In this document: positions 1 through 9,932 of the stretch, one piece after another
How the letters are laid out: each line of letters opens with the position of its first letter
Numbering within the stretch: the stretch's first letter is position 1
Assembly: GCF_900547735.1 (NCBI RefSeq)
Contig: NZ_URHZ01000001.1
Location: 62,001 to 126,000 of the forward strand
Direction: 5' to 3'
Length of the DNA stretch: 64,000 bases
Source: an uncultured Clostridium sp.
GTDB taxonomy: Bacteria > Bacillota > Clostridia > Lachnospirales > Lachnospiraceae
Notes under the pieces: generated by a model
Databases searched by the model: none
Told to the model about the DNA's origin: nothing
The model's input: only the letters and a program-made list of their open reading frames with translations
Translations under genes and position numbers: made by a program

Positions 1-453
1 ATAATTACCCTCTCCGTCAAAATTGGGAGCGATAACGGCCGTTGTCCCGTTTGCAAATGCGGCATCCAGATCAAGCTGCGTATTCCAGTTCAGGACGTTT
101 CCATCCGAATCAACGGCAGTTCCATCCGGCGAGGCGAGCCAATAGCCGGTACCGTCCGGCAGAAGCGGAAGTTCCTTAAGCACAGCGGCCTGTTCGGTCC
201 GAGTCCCGGCGGTCAGCCGTCCTGAATATTCTGAGGCAGTGTCCTCAAGGCCGGTTTCCAGGTCGTCCAGATGATCTTCGACCAGATAGATACCCAGTTC
301 ACGTATTACCTCCATTGCCTCCATCGTCTGATCGACGGAGGCGTCGAAAAACACCTGATTGATGGTCCGGAAGGTAACCATATATAGAAAAAAGGCCAGA
401 AAAATCAGCAGTGCGGTAATACTGACGGATATACGCAGTTTTTTCTTTTGCAT
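1..453 (-). CDS. N-terminal part of a membrane sensor protein (runs off the left edge)
   Basis: The minus-strand frame starts at ATG 453 and is open to base 1 (151 codons, C-terminus missing). A GGAG ribosome site lies just upstream. It begins with a basic MQKKK stretch, then a hydrophobic segment at about residues 9-25, then an extracytoplasmic-looking region with coiled-coil-like acidic helices (DHLDDLETGLEDTASEYS). This is the layout of a Cache-type sensor ahead of a GGDEF, histidine kinase or chemoreceptor module; which one cannot be told here. It is divergent from the hybrid kinase that follows. Confidence 0.7.
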   Translation of the reverse strand, partial: MQKKKLRISVSITALLIFLAFFLYMVTFRTINQVFFDASVDQTMEAMEVIRELGIYLVEDHLDDLETGLEDTASEYSGRLTAGTRTEQAAVLKELPLLPDGTGYWLASPDGTAVDSDGNVLNWNTQLDLDAAFANGTTAVIAPNFDGEGNY

Positions 454-558
454 TAGGATGCTCCAATATTTATTTTTTGTATTTTCAATTTATCAACAAA
501 ATGTATTCTTATCATTTTATCATATTGTTCTACCGGTAACAAGCTTATTTAAAATCAC

Positions 559-654
559 GAAACTGGAAACGAAGCCGAAAACGAAGCCGGAAACGAGGCC
601 GAAAACGAAGCCGAAAACGAAGCTGAAAACAAAGCCGGAAACGAAACCGGAATC
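559..654. repeat. 12-bp tandem repeat, about 8 units
   Basis: Eight consecutive 12-mers follow the pattern GAAGCCGRAAAC with a few substitutions, ending in GAAACCGGAATC. The array is open in several frames (Lys-Pro-Lys-Thr on plus, Gly-Phe-Val on minus) simply because its period is a multiple of three. No ribosome site or conserved domain supports coding. Confidence 0.75.
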
Positions 655-930
655 CGGCCTGCCGGGAAGTGGCCGGCGGCATCCGATTTTACGCTTCACC
701 GGCACGGTTCCGGTCAGCCCGGACCGATGCAGTTTCGGGGTAAGGGCCGAGTAAGATTGCATATCCATCCCCCCTATGGTAGAATTAATAGAATATAGAA
801 AACAGGGTACCGAAATTTTCATACATAACAGTGGAAAAATTGTTTAACTTACGATAAATTCCTCTTACTGCAATCACAGTCTGTTTATTTCTGCATGCGG
901 ATGCAGCGGGAGACGGGGGAAAGTCTGAAG
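655..930. other. Intergenic region before the hybrid kinase
   Basis: No supported gene lies here. The stretch should carry the promoters of two divergent signalling genes. A GC-rich part (655-740) with Arg/Gly-rich spurious frames is followed by an AT-rich part (780-860) that could hold the kinase promoter. No convincing -35/-10 pair was chosen. Confidence 0.4.
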
Positions 931-3900
931 ATGGAAAAAAATTCTTTGTCACCATTAAAGCTGTTGGAATATTTCTGCGAGTGTGATTATGTGAGGAGGG
1001 ATACCGCCGGAGCAGTGGAGTGTCTGAGTGAGGACATCCATTGGTTCGGCACTTCCGATGCGGAAGATATCCATAATTTAGAGGAAGCAAAAGCATTTAT
1101 TACCGAAGAGATAGAAAAATCACCGGATTCATATCAGATTGAATTCAGTGAAGGGAGAGAGAACCTGACGGCGGAGGGGCTGGGCATCGCCACCGTTAAG
1201 ATGAAAATCAGCGCCAACGGCCTGATTATGCTCAGCCGGATTACCTGCGTGACAAAACTTCAGGACGGGATAGCGAAGATTTGTGAGATGCATACGTCAT
1301 TTCCGGAGGAACATCAGGAGCAGGGGGAGTATTTCCCATTTGAGTTTTCCAGGCAGCATGAGTCGGACGTGGTGCTGGACTTTGTGAATACGGCGCTGCC
1401 GGGAGGCGTTTTCGGCTTTTCGCTGGAGGAGGATTTTCCTCTTGCTATCATCAACCAGAACATGCTGCTGTACCTTGGCTACCGGAATGAGCGCGAATAT
1501 CTGAGGGACACGGAGGGAAAGCTGGTTAACGCAATTCATCCCGATGACCGTCGGGTTCTGCGCCTGTCGGTTTCGGAGGCGGCAGAGCAGGGAGATGAAT
1601 TTAAGGCGCTGCTGCGAATCAGGAAGAACGACGGAAGTTACTTCTGGGCGGATATTAAGGGAACGCTGAACCGGGACAGGAGCCGGATCACCTGTTTATG
1701 TCTGGATGCCACGGAACTGGTAATGGCGAACAACCAGTTGGAAAACGATCGGCTGAAGATGAAGGAATATGCATCCAGACTGATGGAGAAAGAACAGATT
1801 ATATCCGAGGACGCCGTAGAAATGAGCCGGCTGCGTAAGATGAAGGGCCTTTACGGGGAGCGGAAAGAGAAAGAAGAGGGCGGTAAAACACCGGGCGGAA
1901 AGCATGTAAGGTGGAAGGATGCCGCCGTGATTATGGCATCGGTTGCCGCCATCATCGCGGCAGTGGTCGGTTTTACCTTTTATCTGTATGATATTCAGTG
2001 GGAGGCAGCGGCGGACGCAGTCAGGACGGCATCGCTTTCCGGAGTGCAGTGCGTGTCTAATTCGATGAATGCGGATCAGCAGATTCTTACAAATACGGCG
2101 GATTTGCTCGGCAGACTGGATGACCGGGAAGAAGCGGGAGATACCTTAAAACAGAATATCAATTCGGGATTTGACGAGCTGATACTGTCCTATGACGGCG
2201 GTGAATGCTTTTCCTCCCTCTCAGGTCCGTCCGAAACGGCCCGCGAAGAGATAAATCAACTTGTGTTTGCGAACGGAAGAAATGTCAGCAGGACCTTCCA
2301 TGGAAAGAACGGAAAAAAACAGATTGCATACCGTACGGATGTGTTTTCAGGGGGAGAGAAGACAGGAGCGCTTTTCGGGATTGTTAATCTGTCCGGTTAT
2401 TATGTTCCCGAGGTGATGGAATTTTATGAAGGCAGGGGATTTTCATGCGTAATTGACGGGGAAAGCGGAGATTTTATCATCGGCAAAACCGGGACCGTGC
2501 CACAGGGGGAAGACAGGGGCTTTTACGATGTCCTGGCGGAGTCTGAGGATGACAAGACCGTAACGGAACTGAAAAGCGCTCTGACGGGCGGGAGGACCGG
2601 CAGCACGGTCGTTAATATGCCGGGAGAAAAGATGTATCTGTACTTTCTGCCTCTTAATAACGGCAGTCCTGCGTGTCTGATTGCCATGATTCCCTACAAT
2701 ATGATGAGAAAAGAGTCATCGGGCATGGTGTACCTTGGTGTGGCGTTTATTGTTGTCATTCTGCTGGCGGCGGCTCTGCTGATCATTTATAACAACCGGA
2801 TTGCCGGGACAAAGATACAGGAGAGGGAATACCGCAATACCCTCTTTCGTCTCCTTGCGGAAAATGTGGACAGCGTCTTTCTGATTTTCGATTCCGAAAC
2901 GGATGAAATCGATTATGTTTCAGAAAATATAGAGCGGATTTTAGGAATAGGCTTTGACATGGTCAAGGGTGGAATTATCAGGAATGAAAAGCTGTCCTTT
3001 ACAGAGAAGGAACTCTTGGATATAAAAGAGATGATGGATGAAAAGGAAAACTTTTACTTTGATTTCCGATACCGGAATCCACTGGATGACAAACAACAGC
3101 TTCTGAGGCTGAGCGGTTATGTTCCTGAAGGAACGGCATGGCAGAAAAAGTGGATCTTCTGCATCAGTGACCGCACGGATGAAGTTTTAAAGGAGAGACG
3201 GCTGGAACAGGCGGTAAAAGAGTCCGACGAAGCCAGCAGGGCAAAATCAGAGTTTTTAGCCAATATGTCACACGATATCCGGACTCCGATGAACGGAATC
3301 ATCGGGATGACGCAGCTTGCTCTTCAGGATGGGGTCAGTGCAGATTCTATGAGGGTGTACCTGGAAAAAATTTCAACGTCCTCCGCCTTTTTGCTGACGC
3401 TGATTAACGATATCCTGGACATGTCTAAAATTGAAAGCGGAATGATAGAACTGCATCCGAAACCATATCCGATGAAAGAAGTGAGCGGATATCTGGACAG
3501 TGTAATAATGCCGCTTGCCAGGGAAAAGAATATTGATATCGAGACGGATATCGATGAAACCATCATAATATCCGTAGATCAGCAGCGATTTAACCAGATT
3601 TTATTTAACCTTCTTTCAAATGCAGTGAAATATACGGAGCCCAATGGAAGAGTGGCGCTGACAATCCGGGGAAAACGGGGTAAAAACGGAAAATTCCATA
3701 TGACGGCCGCGGTCGAGGATAACGGAATCGGCATGTCTGCGGAGTTTCAGAAACGGATGTTTAAATCCTTCACCCAGGAGAGCCGAAAGATTATGGGAAT
3801 GAGCGGCACGGGGCTCGGCCTTGCCATTGTTAAGAAACTGGTGGATCTGATGGACGGGACAATCCAGGTGGAAAGCAGCATAGGCAGGGGCAGTCTCTTT

Positions 3901-4398
3901 ACGGTGGAACTGGACGCTCCGGAAGCGGATAAACCGTGTGAAGAAGGACAGAAACAGAAGGCTGAATATGATTCGGCTGGAGAATCGGCCCGTGTGCTGC
4001 TGTGTGAGGATAATGCCATCAACCAGGAGATTATGCTGGGAATTCTGGAATTCCTCGGGGCGGAACCGGAACTTGCGGTCAATGGAAAAGAGGGAGTTGA
4101 AAAATTCCAGAGTCAAAACCCCGGCTTCTACAGCGCCGTTCTGATGGACTGCCGGATGCCGGTGATGGACGGATATGAGGCGGCCCGAACAATACGCGCC
4201 ATGGACCGCCCCGATGCGAAAACAATACCAATCATTGCGCTTACGGCCGATGCGTTCGAGGAAGACAGAAGGCGGTGTATGGAAGCCGGAATGAGCGATT
4301 TCCTTGCTAAACCGGTAGAGATAGATGCCTTGAAGACGCTGCTGGGAAAGTATATGCGAAGCGGGGAGAAAGCGGAAGATGCAGGCCGGATTTTATAA
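931..4398 (+). CDS. Hybrid sensor histidine kinase with receiver domain
   Basis: 1155 aa from ATG 931, chosen because a GGGGGAAAG ribosome site precedes it; an upstream in-frame ATG at 895 has none. Order seen: an N-terminal NTF2/SnoaL-like segment (to about residue 125), a PAS-like fold with a DGSYFWADIKG signature (about 150-260), a charged coiled coil, TM1 (about 332-354), an extracellular domain, TM2 (about 600-625), a second PAS-like region, HisKA with SHDIRTPMNG (His near 781), an HATPase with N box NQILFNLLSNAVKYT, DNGIGM and GTGLGLAI, and a C-terminal receiver with the Asp of VLMDCRMPVMDG (about 1073) and Lys of AKPV. All phosphotransfer residues look intact. The kinase should phosphorylate its own receiver; no partner is visible. 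A cytoplasmic SnoaL-like plus PAS pair ahead of the first membrane helix is an uncommon layout. Confidence 0.9.
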   Translation: MEKNSLSPLKLLEYFCECDYVRRDTAGAVECLSEDIHWFGTSDAEDIHNLEEAKAFITEEIEKSPDSYQIEFSEGRENLTAEGLGIATVKMKISANGLIMLSRITCVTKLQDGIAKICEMHTSFPEEHQEQGEYFPFEFSRQHESDVVLDFVNTALPGGVFGFSLEEDFPLAIINQNMLLYLGYRNEREYLRDTEGKLVNAIHPDDRRVLRLSVSEAAEQGDEFKALLRIRKNDGSYFWADIKGTLNRDRSRITCLCLDATELVMANNQLENDRLKMKEYASRLMEKEQIISEDAVEMSRLRKMKGLYGERKEKEEGGKTPGGKHVRWKDAAVIMASVAAIIAAVVGFTFYLYDIQWEAAADAVRTASLSGVQCVSNSMNADQQILTNTADLLGRLDDREEAGDTLKQNINSGFDELILSYDGGECFSSLSGPSETAREEINQLVFANGRNVSRTFHGKNGKKQIAYRTDVFSGGEKTGALFGIVNLSGYYVPEVMEFYEGRGFSCVIDGESGDFIIGKTGTVPQGEDRGFYDVLAESEDDKTVTELKSALTGGRTGSTVVNMPGEKMYLYFLPLNNGSPACLIAMIPYNMMRKESSGMVYLGVAFIVVILLAAALLIIYNNRIAGTKIQEREYRNTLFRLLAENVDSVFLIFDSETDEIDYVSENIERILGIGFDMVKGGIIRNEKLSFTEKELLDIKEMMDEKENFYFDFRYRNPLDDKQQLLRLSGYVPEGTAWQKKWIFCISDRTDEVLKERRLEQAVKESDEASRAKSEFLANMSHDIRTPMNGIIGMTQLALQDGVSADSMRVYLEKISTSSAFLLTLINDILDMSKIESGMIELHPKPYPMKEVSGYLDSVIMPLAREKNIDIETDIDETIIISVDQQRFNQILFNLLSNAVKYTEPNGRVALTIRGKRGKNGKFHMTAAVEDNGIGMSAEFQKRMFKSFTQESRKIMGMSGTGLGLAIVKKLVDLMDGTIQVESSIGRGSLFTVELDAPEADKPCEEGQKQKAEYDSAGESARVLLCEDNAINQEIMLGILEFLGAEPELAVNGKEGVEKFQSQNPGFYSAVLMDCRMPVMDGYEAARTIRAMDRPDAKTIPIIALTADAFEEDRRRCMEAGMSDFLAKPVEIDALKTLLGKYMRSGEKAEDAGRIL

Positions 4399-4462
4399 GA
4401 TATCCCGAATGAACTGAGGGAGTGAATGAAATAAGATGAGAAAGAAATAAGATGAGAAAGAA

Positions 4463-4510
4463 ATAAGAAAGGGTCCGGACGGTTTTTTACCAGTCCGGAC
4501 TCTTTCTTAT
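4463..4510. terminator. Bidirectional terminator between convergent genes
   Basis: An 18-bp stem, with arms at 4463-4480 and 4493-4510 and one G-T wobble, surrounds a 12-nt loop containing T6. A-rich and T-rich ends let it work in both directions. It covers the stop codon of the minus-strand GGDEF-EAL gene. Confidence 0.85.
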
Positions 4511-7221
4511 TCCTGGTTTTCGTATAAAAACAGTTTCTCGTATTCCTCTGTGGAAACAGGCTTGCTGAATAAATATCCCTGGACCAGATCAATATCACAG
4601 GAACAGAGTACGGAAAACTGTTCTTCCGCCTCCACGCCTTCGGCCACCAGGCAGACACCGAGATTGTGGCAGACCTCGGAGATGGATTTGACAATGGTCA
4701 GGTTCCTCGGATTGTCGGCAATATGGTCGATGATACTCTTATCCAGCTTCAGCACATCGAATTCCACCTCGGACAGAAGAACCACGTTCGCACACTCCGT
4801 GCCGAAATCATCGAGGGCAATGGTAAAGCCCGCTTTCTGAAGCCGGGAACTCAGTTCTTTTACATCGAGGCCGTCATTGTTCTGCATTTTCTCCGTGACC
4901 TCGATCTCCAGATAGTTCGGTGATATATCACAGGAAGCGCAGATTGCCGTAAGCTGCTCGATAAAATCAGGCATTTTCAGCGAGCAGACCGAAAAGTTTA
5001 CGGAAACGGGGAAGATACGTCTGCCGCTCTTTTTCCAGGAACTCAGCTTGGAACAGACAAAGCGGAAGACAAAGAAATCAATCAGGTTGATGATTTCGAA
5101 TTCCTCCAGCAGAGGAATAAAATCTCCGGGATCAATCAGTTTGCCGGGCTGCGGCGAGTAGCGGACAAGCGCTTCGGCTCCCTCGGCCAGACGGCTGGAG
5201 GACGAAATTTTAGGCTGGAAGTAAACGACGAAATGATTCTCATCGATCTCTTTCTGCAGTGTGGCGGAATTCGACAGGTGGGAAAGAAGATCGTCATTGT
5301 AATGACGGTAACGGCGTGAGGCCGGATTCTTCCGGTAAAATGCCTTCTTATCCTCGTACATCCGGGCGTCGGCAATTGCAATATCGCGGCTGATATCGTC
5401 AATGCATTCGATCCACTGGGAGCCAATCGCGGCCTGGCAGTCGGAGTCCAGAGCAAAGCGGGCCTTCAGCTCATGCACCAGGTTCTGGAACTGCTCCTGA
5501 TTCATGTCGGGACAGATAATGACAAATTCGTCGCCGCCGATCCGGTAAAAATCGGCATGGGTGAATATATTTCTCATCCGTCTAGCACATTCCACTAAAA
5601 CCTTATCGCCGAATTCATGGCCGTAGCGGTCGTTGATATCTTTTAATCCGTTGACATCGAGATAGACAATTCCCACCGGTTTGCACGAGTGGGCCAGAGC
5701 CGTCGTGTCTTCTATGTACTTATTCCTGTTCTGGAAATCGGTCAGCTTGTCAAAATAACTTAAATGGGTCAGTAATTTCTGGCTGTCCGAATGGCTTTTT
5801 GCAAGCAGGAGGAAATAACACAGGGTCTGAAGGAGGGGCGCAATATTCTGAATCCGGTCGGGCGGAGGGTTATCTACGCCGAAATAGCCGATCAGAGTCC
5901 CTTCGCGTTCCAGCGGGGCGACAACCAGGCTTGTGATGGTTTGTGAATGGAGAATTTCATATTCTTTCGGGGCTGTATTCCGGATCTGTTCCAAATCTTC
6001 GATTATAATGCATTCCTTGTGGTTGAAATAAGGAATCCAGCGTTCGATCAAATCGAGTGGAACCTCCTGCAGAAAATTTTTCTGAGGCGCAATTCCCCCG
6101 GCGCACCATTCATAATCATTGTACATTCTGCCGTCCCTGATATAGACGATATAGGTGCGGGCGGCGGAGAGAAAGCTTCCCAGATACTGCAGAACCTGAG
6201 AAATTGCCGCGTCGATGTCATCCGGCTGGTACAGCATGCGCACACATTCCGTGATCATCTTATCGGCTTCCAGGTTGGATTTGAGCTGCAGCTTTTCCCT
6301 TTCCGATTCGGTGGTGTCGAATGCGAGTTCCATCCTTGCGATGCGTCCTTCCCATTCCACCAGACTGTCTTTCAGGATATAATGGCGTTTTGTCAGGGGA
6401 TTGGTATATTCCCAGGTATATATTTCTCCCTCTTTCAGGAGCGGAGTGGTGCAGAAATCGCAGGGACCGTCCTTTCCCTGAAGGGCTTTGTAGCATTTCT
6501 GCCCATCCATATTCTCGATATGGAAGGTTTCCTGGCCGGCCTTGTTCAGAAAAAGCAGGTCATGGCTCTCAATATCGGTTACATAGATAAGCTCGGAGAT
6601 ATCATTCATCGGTCCCAGAAGGCTGTCGGTCATACGGGACAGACGTTCCTCTTTTCTTCGGTTCTCTTCCTCGGCGGCCATCAGCGCTTTACGCCGTTTG
6701 GCCTGGCTGGAACTGAACAGATAGAATAAGAAAATCATGATAATAAAGGAACAGTTTAATATCAGCAGGCTCTTCTCGGCCAGATACTCCCTCTTTTCAG
6801 AAAACTGCTCCGCGGCCAGAACCGCCTGATCGGCCAGGTCAAAATAAGACTCACTGTCCTCAAAGAGCTGTTTCGTGTCGCCCCCGGCCCTGACGTCTCT
6901 GATTTCTTCTTTCATGTCTTTCCATTCAGACCGCATCTGAAGGATCAGGGACTGGAATTTACTGCTGTCCATGCGGATGAGCCCGTGCTCGCCTTCGCCG
7001 GTCTGAAGCTCTGAAATAATGCCGTCCAGTCTCTGAATCAGGGCATCATTGGGATGATGGTTCAGTTCTTCTTTGACCAGACGCTGGGTGGCGCCGCGCA
7101 CGATACCGGCATAGTTTATTACCTTTGCATTACCCTGGAGGTTGTGCAGGCAGAAAAGTGAAAAAAAACTTGAAAGTATAAGGGCGATTGTGATAATAAC
7201 AGGGAAAATTTTCTTTTGCAT
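4507..7221 (-). CDS. Membrane GGDEF-EAL protein (c-di-GMP turnover)
   Basis: 904 aa. An N-terminal TM (about 7-27), a periplasmic helical region resembling type IV pili chemoreceptor sensors (GATQRLVKEEL), a second TM near 155-175, a PAS-like segment with a CDFC motif, a GAF-like region, GGDEF (intact RIGGDEFVII near 562) and a C-terminal EAL domain. EAL is EALVRY near 683, with downstream DDFG, LKLDKS, EGVE and QGYLFSKP motifs all present, so phosphodiesterase activity looks intact. Both synthesis and breakdown of c-di-GMP are therefore possible; the net activity cannot be read from sequence. Preceded by a GGAGG site. A roughly 180-bp gap separates it from the response regulator gene upstream on the same strand, so it probably has its own promoter. 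Confidence 0.92.
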   Translation of the reverse strand: MQKKIFPVIITIALILSSFFSLFCLHNLQGNAKVINYAGIVRGATQRLVKEELNHHPNDALIQRLDGIISELQTGEGEHGLIRMDSSKFQSLILQMRSEWKDMKEEIRDVRAGGDTKQLFEDSESYFDLADQAVLAAEQFSEKREYLAEKSLLILNCSFIIMIFLFYLFSSSQAKRRKALMAAEEENRRKEERLSRMTDSLLGPMNDISELIYVTDIESHDLLFLNKAGQETFHIENMDGQKCYKALQGKDGPCDFCTTPLLKEGEIYTWEYTNPLTKRHYILKDSLVEWEGRIARMELAFDTTESEREKLQLKSNLEADKMITECVRMLYQPDDIDAAISQVLQYLGSFLSAARTYIVYIRDGRMYNDYEWCAGGIAPQKNFLQEVPLDLIERWIPYFNHKECIIIEDLEQIRNTAPKEYEILHSQTITSLVVAPLEREGTLIGYFGVDNPPPDRIQNIAPLLQTLCYFLLLAKSHSDSQKLLTHLSYFDKLTDFQNRNKYIEDTTALAHSCKPVGIVYLDVNGLKDINDRYGHEFGDKVLVECARRMRNIFTHADFYRIGGDEFVIICPDMNQEQFQNLVHELKARFALDSDCQAAIGSQWIECIDDISRDIAIADARMYEDKKAFYRKNPASRRYRHYNDDLLSHLSNSATLQKEIDENHFVVYFQPKISSSSRLAEGAEALVRYSPQPGKLIDPGDFIPLLEEFEIINLIDFFVFRFVCSKLSSWKKSGRRIFPVSVNFSVCSLKMPDFIEQLTAICASCDISPNYLEIEVTEKMQNNDGLDVKELSSRLQKAGFTIALDDFGTECANVVLLSEVEFDVLKLDKSIIDHIADNPRNLTIVKSISEVCHNLGVCLVAEGVEAEEQFSVLCSCDIDLVQGYLFSKPVSTEEYEKLFLYENQE

Positions 7222-7400
7222 AAGTGCCTCCGGGTGGCTTTTTATTGTGTATGTTCCGTGATGTCGGTTCTGTATTTGATTTACTGCTTTTGCGGAAACT
7301 TTTGTTTTAATACGCCGCTGTTATGGATAAGCGTACCATACTTATCCGGAGTATGCAAGGTTCCCCGGTTAAAAGAATTGTGCCGGAAAATCCTTCCCTG

Positions 7401-8114
7401 TCAAGACGGAGGGATGGCGGGTTCATGGCCTCCCTGGTGCTCTTTCGGAGTCATTCCGGTCTGCTTCTTAAACGTGCGGTAAAAATAGTTTAAATTGCTG
7501 TATCCCACCATATCCGCGGCCTCCTTGACCGAGCAGCCGCTGTGCAGAAGTTCCGTCGCCTTATTGATCCGGACGGAATTATAATAGGTGGTAAAGCTGG
7601 TGTTCAGATAATGTTTGAATAATCTAGCCACGTTGCTTTCGCTGGTTGAAATAGCCGCAGCGCAGTCCCCCAGATGAAGCTCTTCCATATAATGCAGATC
7701 AATGTATTCCATAAGCTGGTTAAACAGCGGATTGTCGGAATAACGGTATCCCAGAACACGCTGCATAGTCTCGCAGAACTGCTCGTAGAGTATCGGTTTC
7801 AGCAGAAAATCACGGGCCTTGAGCCGCAGCGCCTGCTGGGCGTAGGTAAAGGAATTATATGCCGTAATGATGATAAAAGCCACATCCCCCAGGGGCTCAT
7901 GGCTGAGCTTTTCCATGACCTGGAGCCCGTTTAAGCCGGGCATTTCAATGTCCAGGAATACAATGTCGGGGCGCAGCCGTTTGACCGCCTCCACGGTCTC
8001 ATCGCCCCGGGTTGTCTCACCGACCACTTCCAGCGGAAGCTTATGTTTTTCTATAAAATAGCGGATGATATCGCTGGAGGCTCTTTCATCGTCGGCCAGG
8101 AGAACCTTTTTCAT
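7401..8114 (-). CDS. AraC-type response regulator
   Basis: 237 aa. An N-terminal receiver (acidic LADDE, phospho-acceptor Asp in IVFLDIEMPG, Lys in FLLKPI) is joined to a C-terminal double HTH of AraC type (SESNVARLFKHYLN, SVKEAADMVGYSNLNYFYRTFKKQTGMTPKEH). ATG 8114 is chosen because the preceding kinase stop overlaps it as ATGA and the GGAGAAGGGGG stretch provides a ribosome site. The overlap implies translational coupling to the kinase at 8111-9634, its obvious partner. The likely target is the divergent glyA-like operon. Confidence 0.93.
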   Translation of the reverse strand: MKKVLLADDERASSDIIRYFIEKHKLPLEVVGETTRGDETVEAVKRLRPDIVFLDIEMPGLNGLQVMEKLSHEPLGDVAFIIITAYNSFTYAQQALRLKARDFLLKPILYEQFCETMQRVLGYRYSDNPLFNQLMEYIDLHYMEELHLGDCAAAISTSESNVARLFKHYLNTSFTTYYNSVRINKATELLHSGCSVKEAADMVGYSNLNYFYRTFKKQTGMTPKEHQGGHEPAIPPS

Positions 8115-9634
8115 ACTGCGTTCCCCCTTCTCCATGGAATCTTGATGGTCACGGTGGTTCCGTCGGCGCAGGAGCTGATTTCATAGCGGTATTTCTCACC
8201 GTACAGGGCATCCAGTTTCCGCGCAACCATTGCCGTTCCGTGGGAGGAGTCGCCGTTGCGCGTGATGTCCTTGAGGGCGAGAAGCTCTTCCGGTTCCATT
8301 CCTCTGCCGTTGTCTTTGATGCTTACGGTGAGATAATCCTCCGCCCCGTGGATGGAGACGGAGATAGCCATCAAATCCCCGGATGCGGTGAAGGCATGCT
8401 TAAAGCAGTTCTCCACAATCGGCTGGAGGAAGTTAAACGGGACCTCCTCGTGCAGAAGCTGTTCGTCAATATCGTACTGAAGCTGCAGGCGTTTTCCGAA
8501 ACGCATCTGCTGCAACCCCGTATAATTCTTCAGGTAATTCACTTCCTCGCGAAGCGGGACAAAATAGCTGTCGCCGCGCAGCGTATATTGAAGCATCAGG
8601 GCCAGGCTGCTGATGGCCTGGTAGGTCTGTTCCGCGTTCTCACGGATGGCCGTGCCCATCATCATATTCAATGTGTTAAATAAGAAATGCTGGTTAATCT
8701 GTAAGTTGATGGCCTTTGTCTGGCTAGTCTGGAGCGAGGACTGCAGAAGCTGCTCCTGCTTCGTCTGGTCGGACAGGGCTTTTTTGCTGTCCTCCAGGGC
8801 CGCTTCCATCTGGGTAAAATGATAGTAATTGCAGATGATGTTCGAAAGCTTCTCCATAATCTGCAGGATGCCCGCCACGGTGCTGCTGGGGACATTGTAG
8901 GGGAGCTTTCCCGGAAATTCCGTCACGGCGGGCTCCATCGTCCTGACGTGGCCGGCCTTAATCGCCCCCAGGTAATCTTCGCCGGACACGATGGGCAGAA
9001 TATAGAGGGAGAGGCCGTACTGGCAGATAAAGGCCGAGGGCCTCGAATTGCAGGATGCGGGATAAGACTCCTTCTGACGGTAGAGGGGACAGTTCATCGG
9101 ATCCTCCACGATGTCACAGCACGTCTTACAGAAGGCGGGATATTCCGCATTCTGATAGACCGCCGTTCCGTCACAGTCGTAGATGGACAGCGGCATTTTC
9201 AGCGGGTGCAGCATCTGGCCGGAGATTTCTGAGATGGTCTGTCTGAGAAAATGCCGCCTGTCAATCTCCCGGGGAGCGGCGGGGACTTCGGTTTCCTGTC
9301 CCTGCCAGGCCGGTCCGTCGCTCAGCGCGGCGGGAATGGAGATCAGCAGTTTGACAATCTCTTCCTCTCCGTCGTTGACGGCCTCATGGGACATGCCGGG
9401 GGATATATGATAGAGCTTTCCGGGAGCCAGCGGGAGTTCTTCATCCCCGACTTTCTGGTGCCCGTACCCCTTCAGGACGTACATAAGCTGTTCATCCCCG
9501 ATATGAATATGGCGGGGCTGCTCCCCGCCGGACCGTATGGTGCTGATTCCAACCTTCATTTTATCGTTTGATCCCGGGGCGGGTTCAAAGACCCAGTCGA
9601 TATTTCCCCAGTCCAGTTCCTGTATATTTCCCAT
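8111..9634 (-). CDS. Cupin/PocR-type sensor histidine kinase (LytS-like kinase core)
   Basis: About 507 aa with no clear membrane helix, so probably a cytoplasmic sensor. The N-terminus is a cupin (RHIHIGDEQLMYVLKGYGHQKVGDEELPLAPGKLYHISPGMSHEAVN, residues about 35-100). The middle is a PocR-like ligand domain with a Cys cluster (CKTCCDIVEDPMNCPLYRQ). The C-terminus is a His_kinase of the LytS type (INQHFLFNTLNMM) followed by an HATPase (ENCFKHAF, DNGRGM). ATG 9634 has an AAAGGCGGTG site at 6 nt; GTG 9643 is the alternative start. The cupin plus PocR input suggests direct sensing of a small metabolite, perhaps a metal-bound or oxidised one. Divergence from glyA points to serine/glycine or one-carbon metabolites (inference). 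Confidence 0.88.
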   Translation of the reverse strand: MGNIQELDWGNIDWVFEPAPGSNDKMKVGISTIRSGGEQPRHIHIGDEQLMYVLKGYGHQKVGDEELPLAPGKLYHISPGMSHEAVNDGEEEIVKLLISIPAALSDGPAWQGQETEVPAAPREIDRRHFLRQTISEISGQMLHPLKMPLSIYDCDGTAVYQNAEYPAFCKTCCDIVEDPMNCPLYRQKESYPASCNSRPSAFICQYGLSLYILPIVSGEDYLGAIKAGHVRTMEPAVTEFPGKLPYNVPSSTVAGILQIMEKLSNIICNYYHFTQMEAALEDSKKALSDQTKQEQLLQSSLQTSQTKAINLQINQHFLFNTLNMMMGTAIRENAEQTYQAISSLALMLQYTLRGDSYFVPLREEVNYLKNYTGLQQMRFGKRLQLQYDIDEQLLHEEVPFNFLQPIVENCFKHAFTASGDLMAISVSIHGAEDYLTVSIKDNGRGMEPEELLALKDITRNGDSSHGTAMVARKLDALYGEKYRYEISSCADGTTVTIKIPWRRGNAV

Positions 9635-9750
9635 TGCATTCACCGCCTTTGCTCCATTATATCAGGAATCCCCCATGCCGTAAAGTTGACTTGAGAACCG
9701 TTATTTTATTAACAAAAACAGGGTATTATGTACAGGGAAAAGGAGGAGAA

Positions 9751-9866
9751 AACAGCCGGTTTCGTGATTATATACCATAATTGTAAAGAAAAAATGATAA
9801 AAAGTGTGATTTTGTTCAATAAAACAGCGGTTTAGTTCCTATAAAAAAACTGCCGGTTTATTATAA
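9751..9866 (+). promoter_or_regulatory. glyA-operon control region with three AACAGCCGGTTTA-like boxes
   Basis: Three direct copies of an AAC(A/T)GC(C)GGTTTA box occur at 9751-9763, 9823-9834 (one base shorter) and 9849-9861. The last is directly followed by TATAAT at 9861-9866, a plausible -10. No good -35 is visible, as expected for an activator-dependent promoter. The boxes are candidate sites for the AraC-type response regulator encoded next door. Confidence 0.5.
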
Positions 9867-9932
9867 TGGGATTATAGAAAAGCAACAGACAGGAACTTAT
9901 AAATCGGGAATTTAAAAAATGGAGGAATGAAG

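Noticed and set aside
359..754. Lys-Pro-Thr-rich frame over the 12-bp repeat
   Set aside because: It starts inside the divergent sensor gene and depends on the tandem repeat; no ribosome site.
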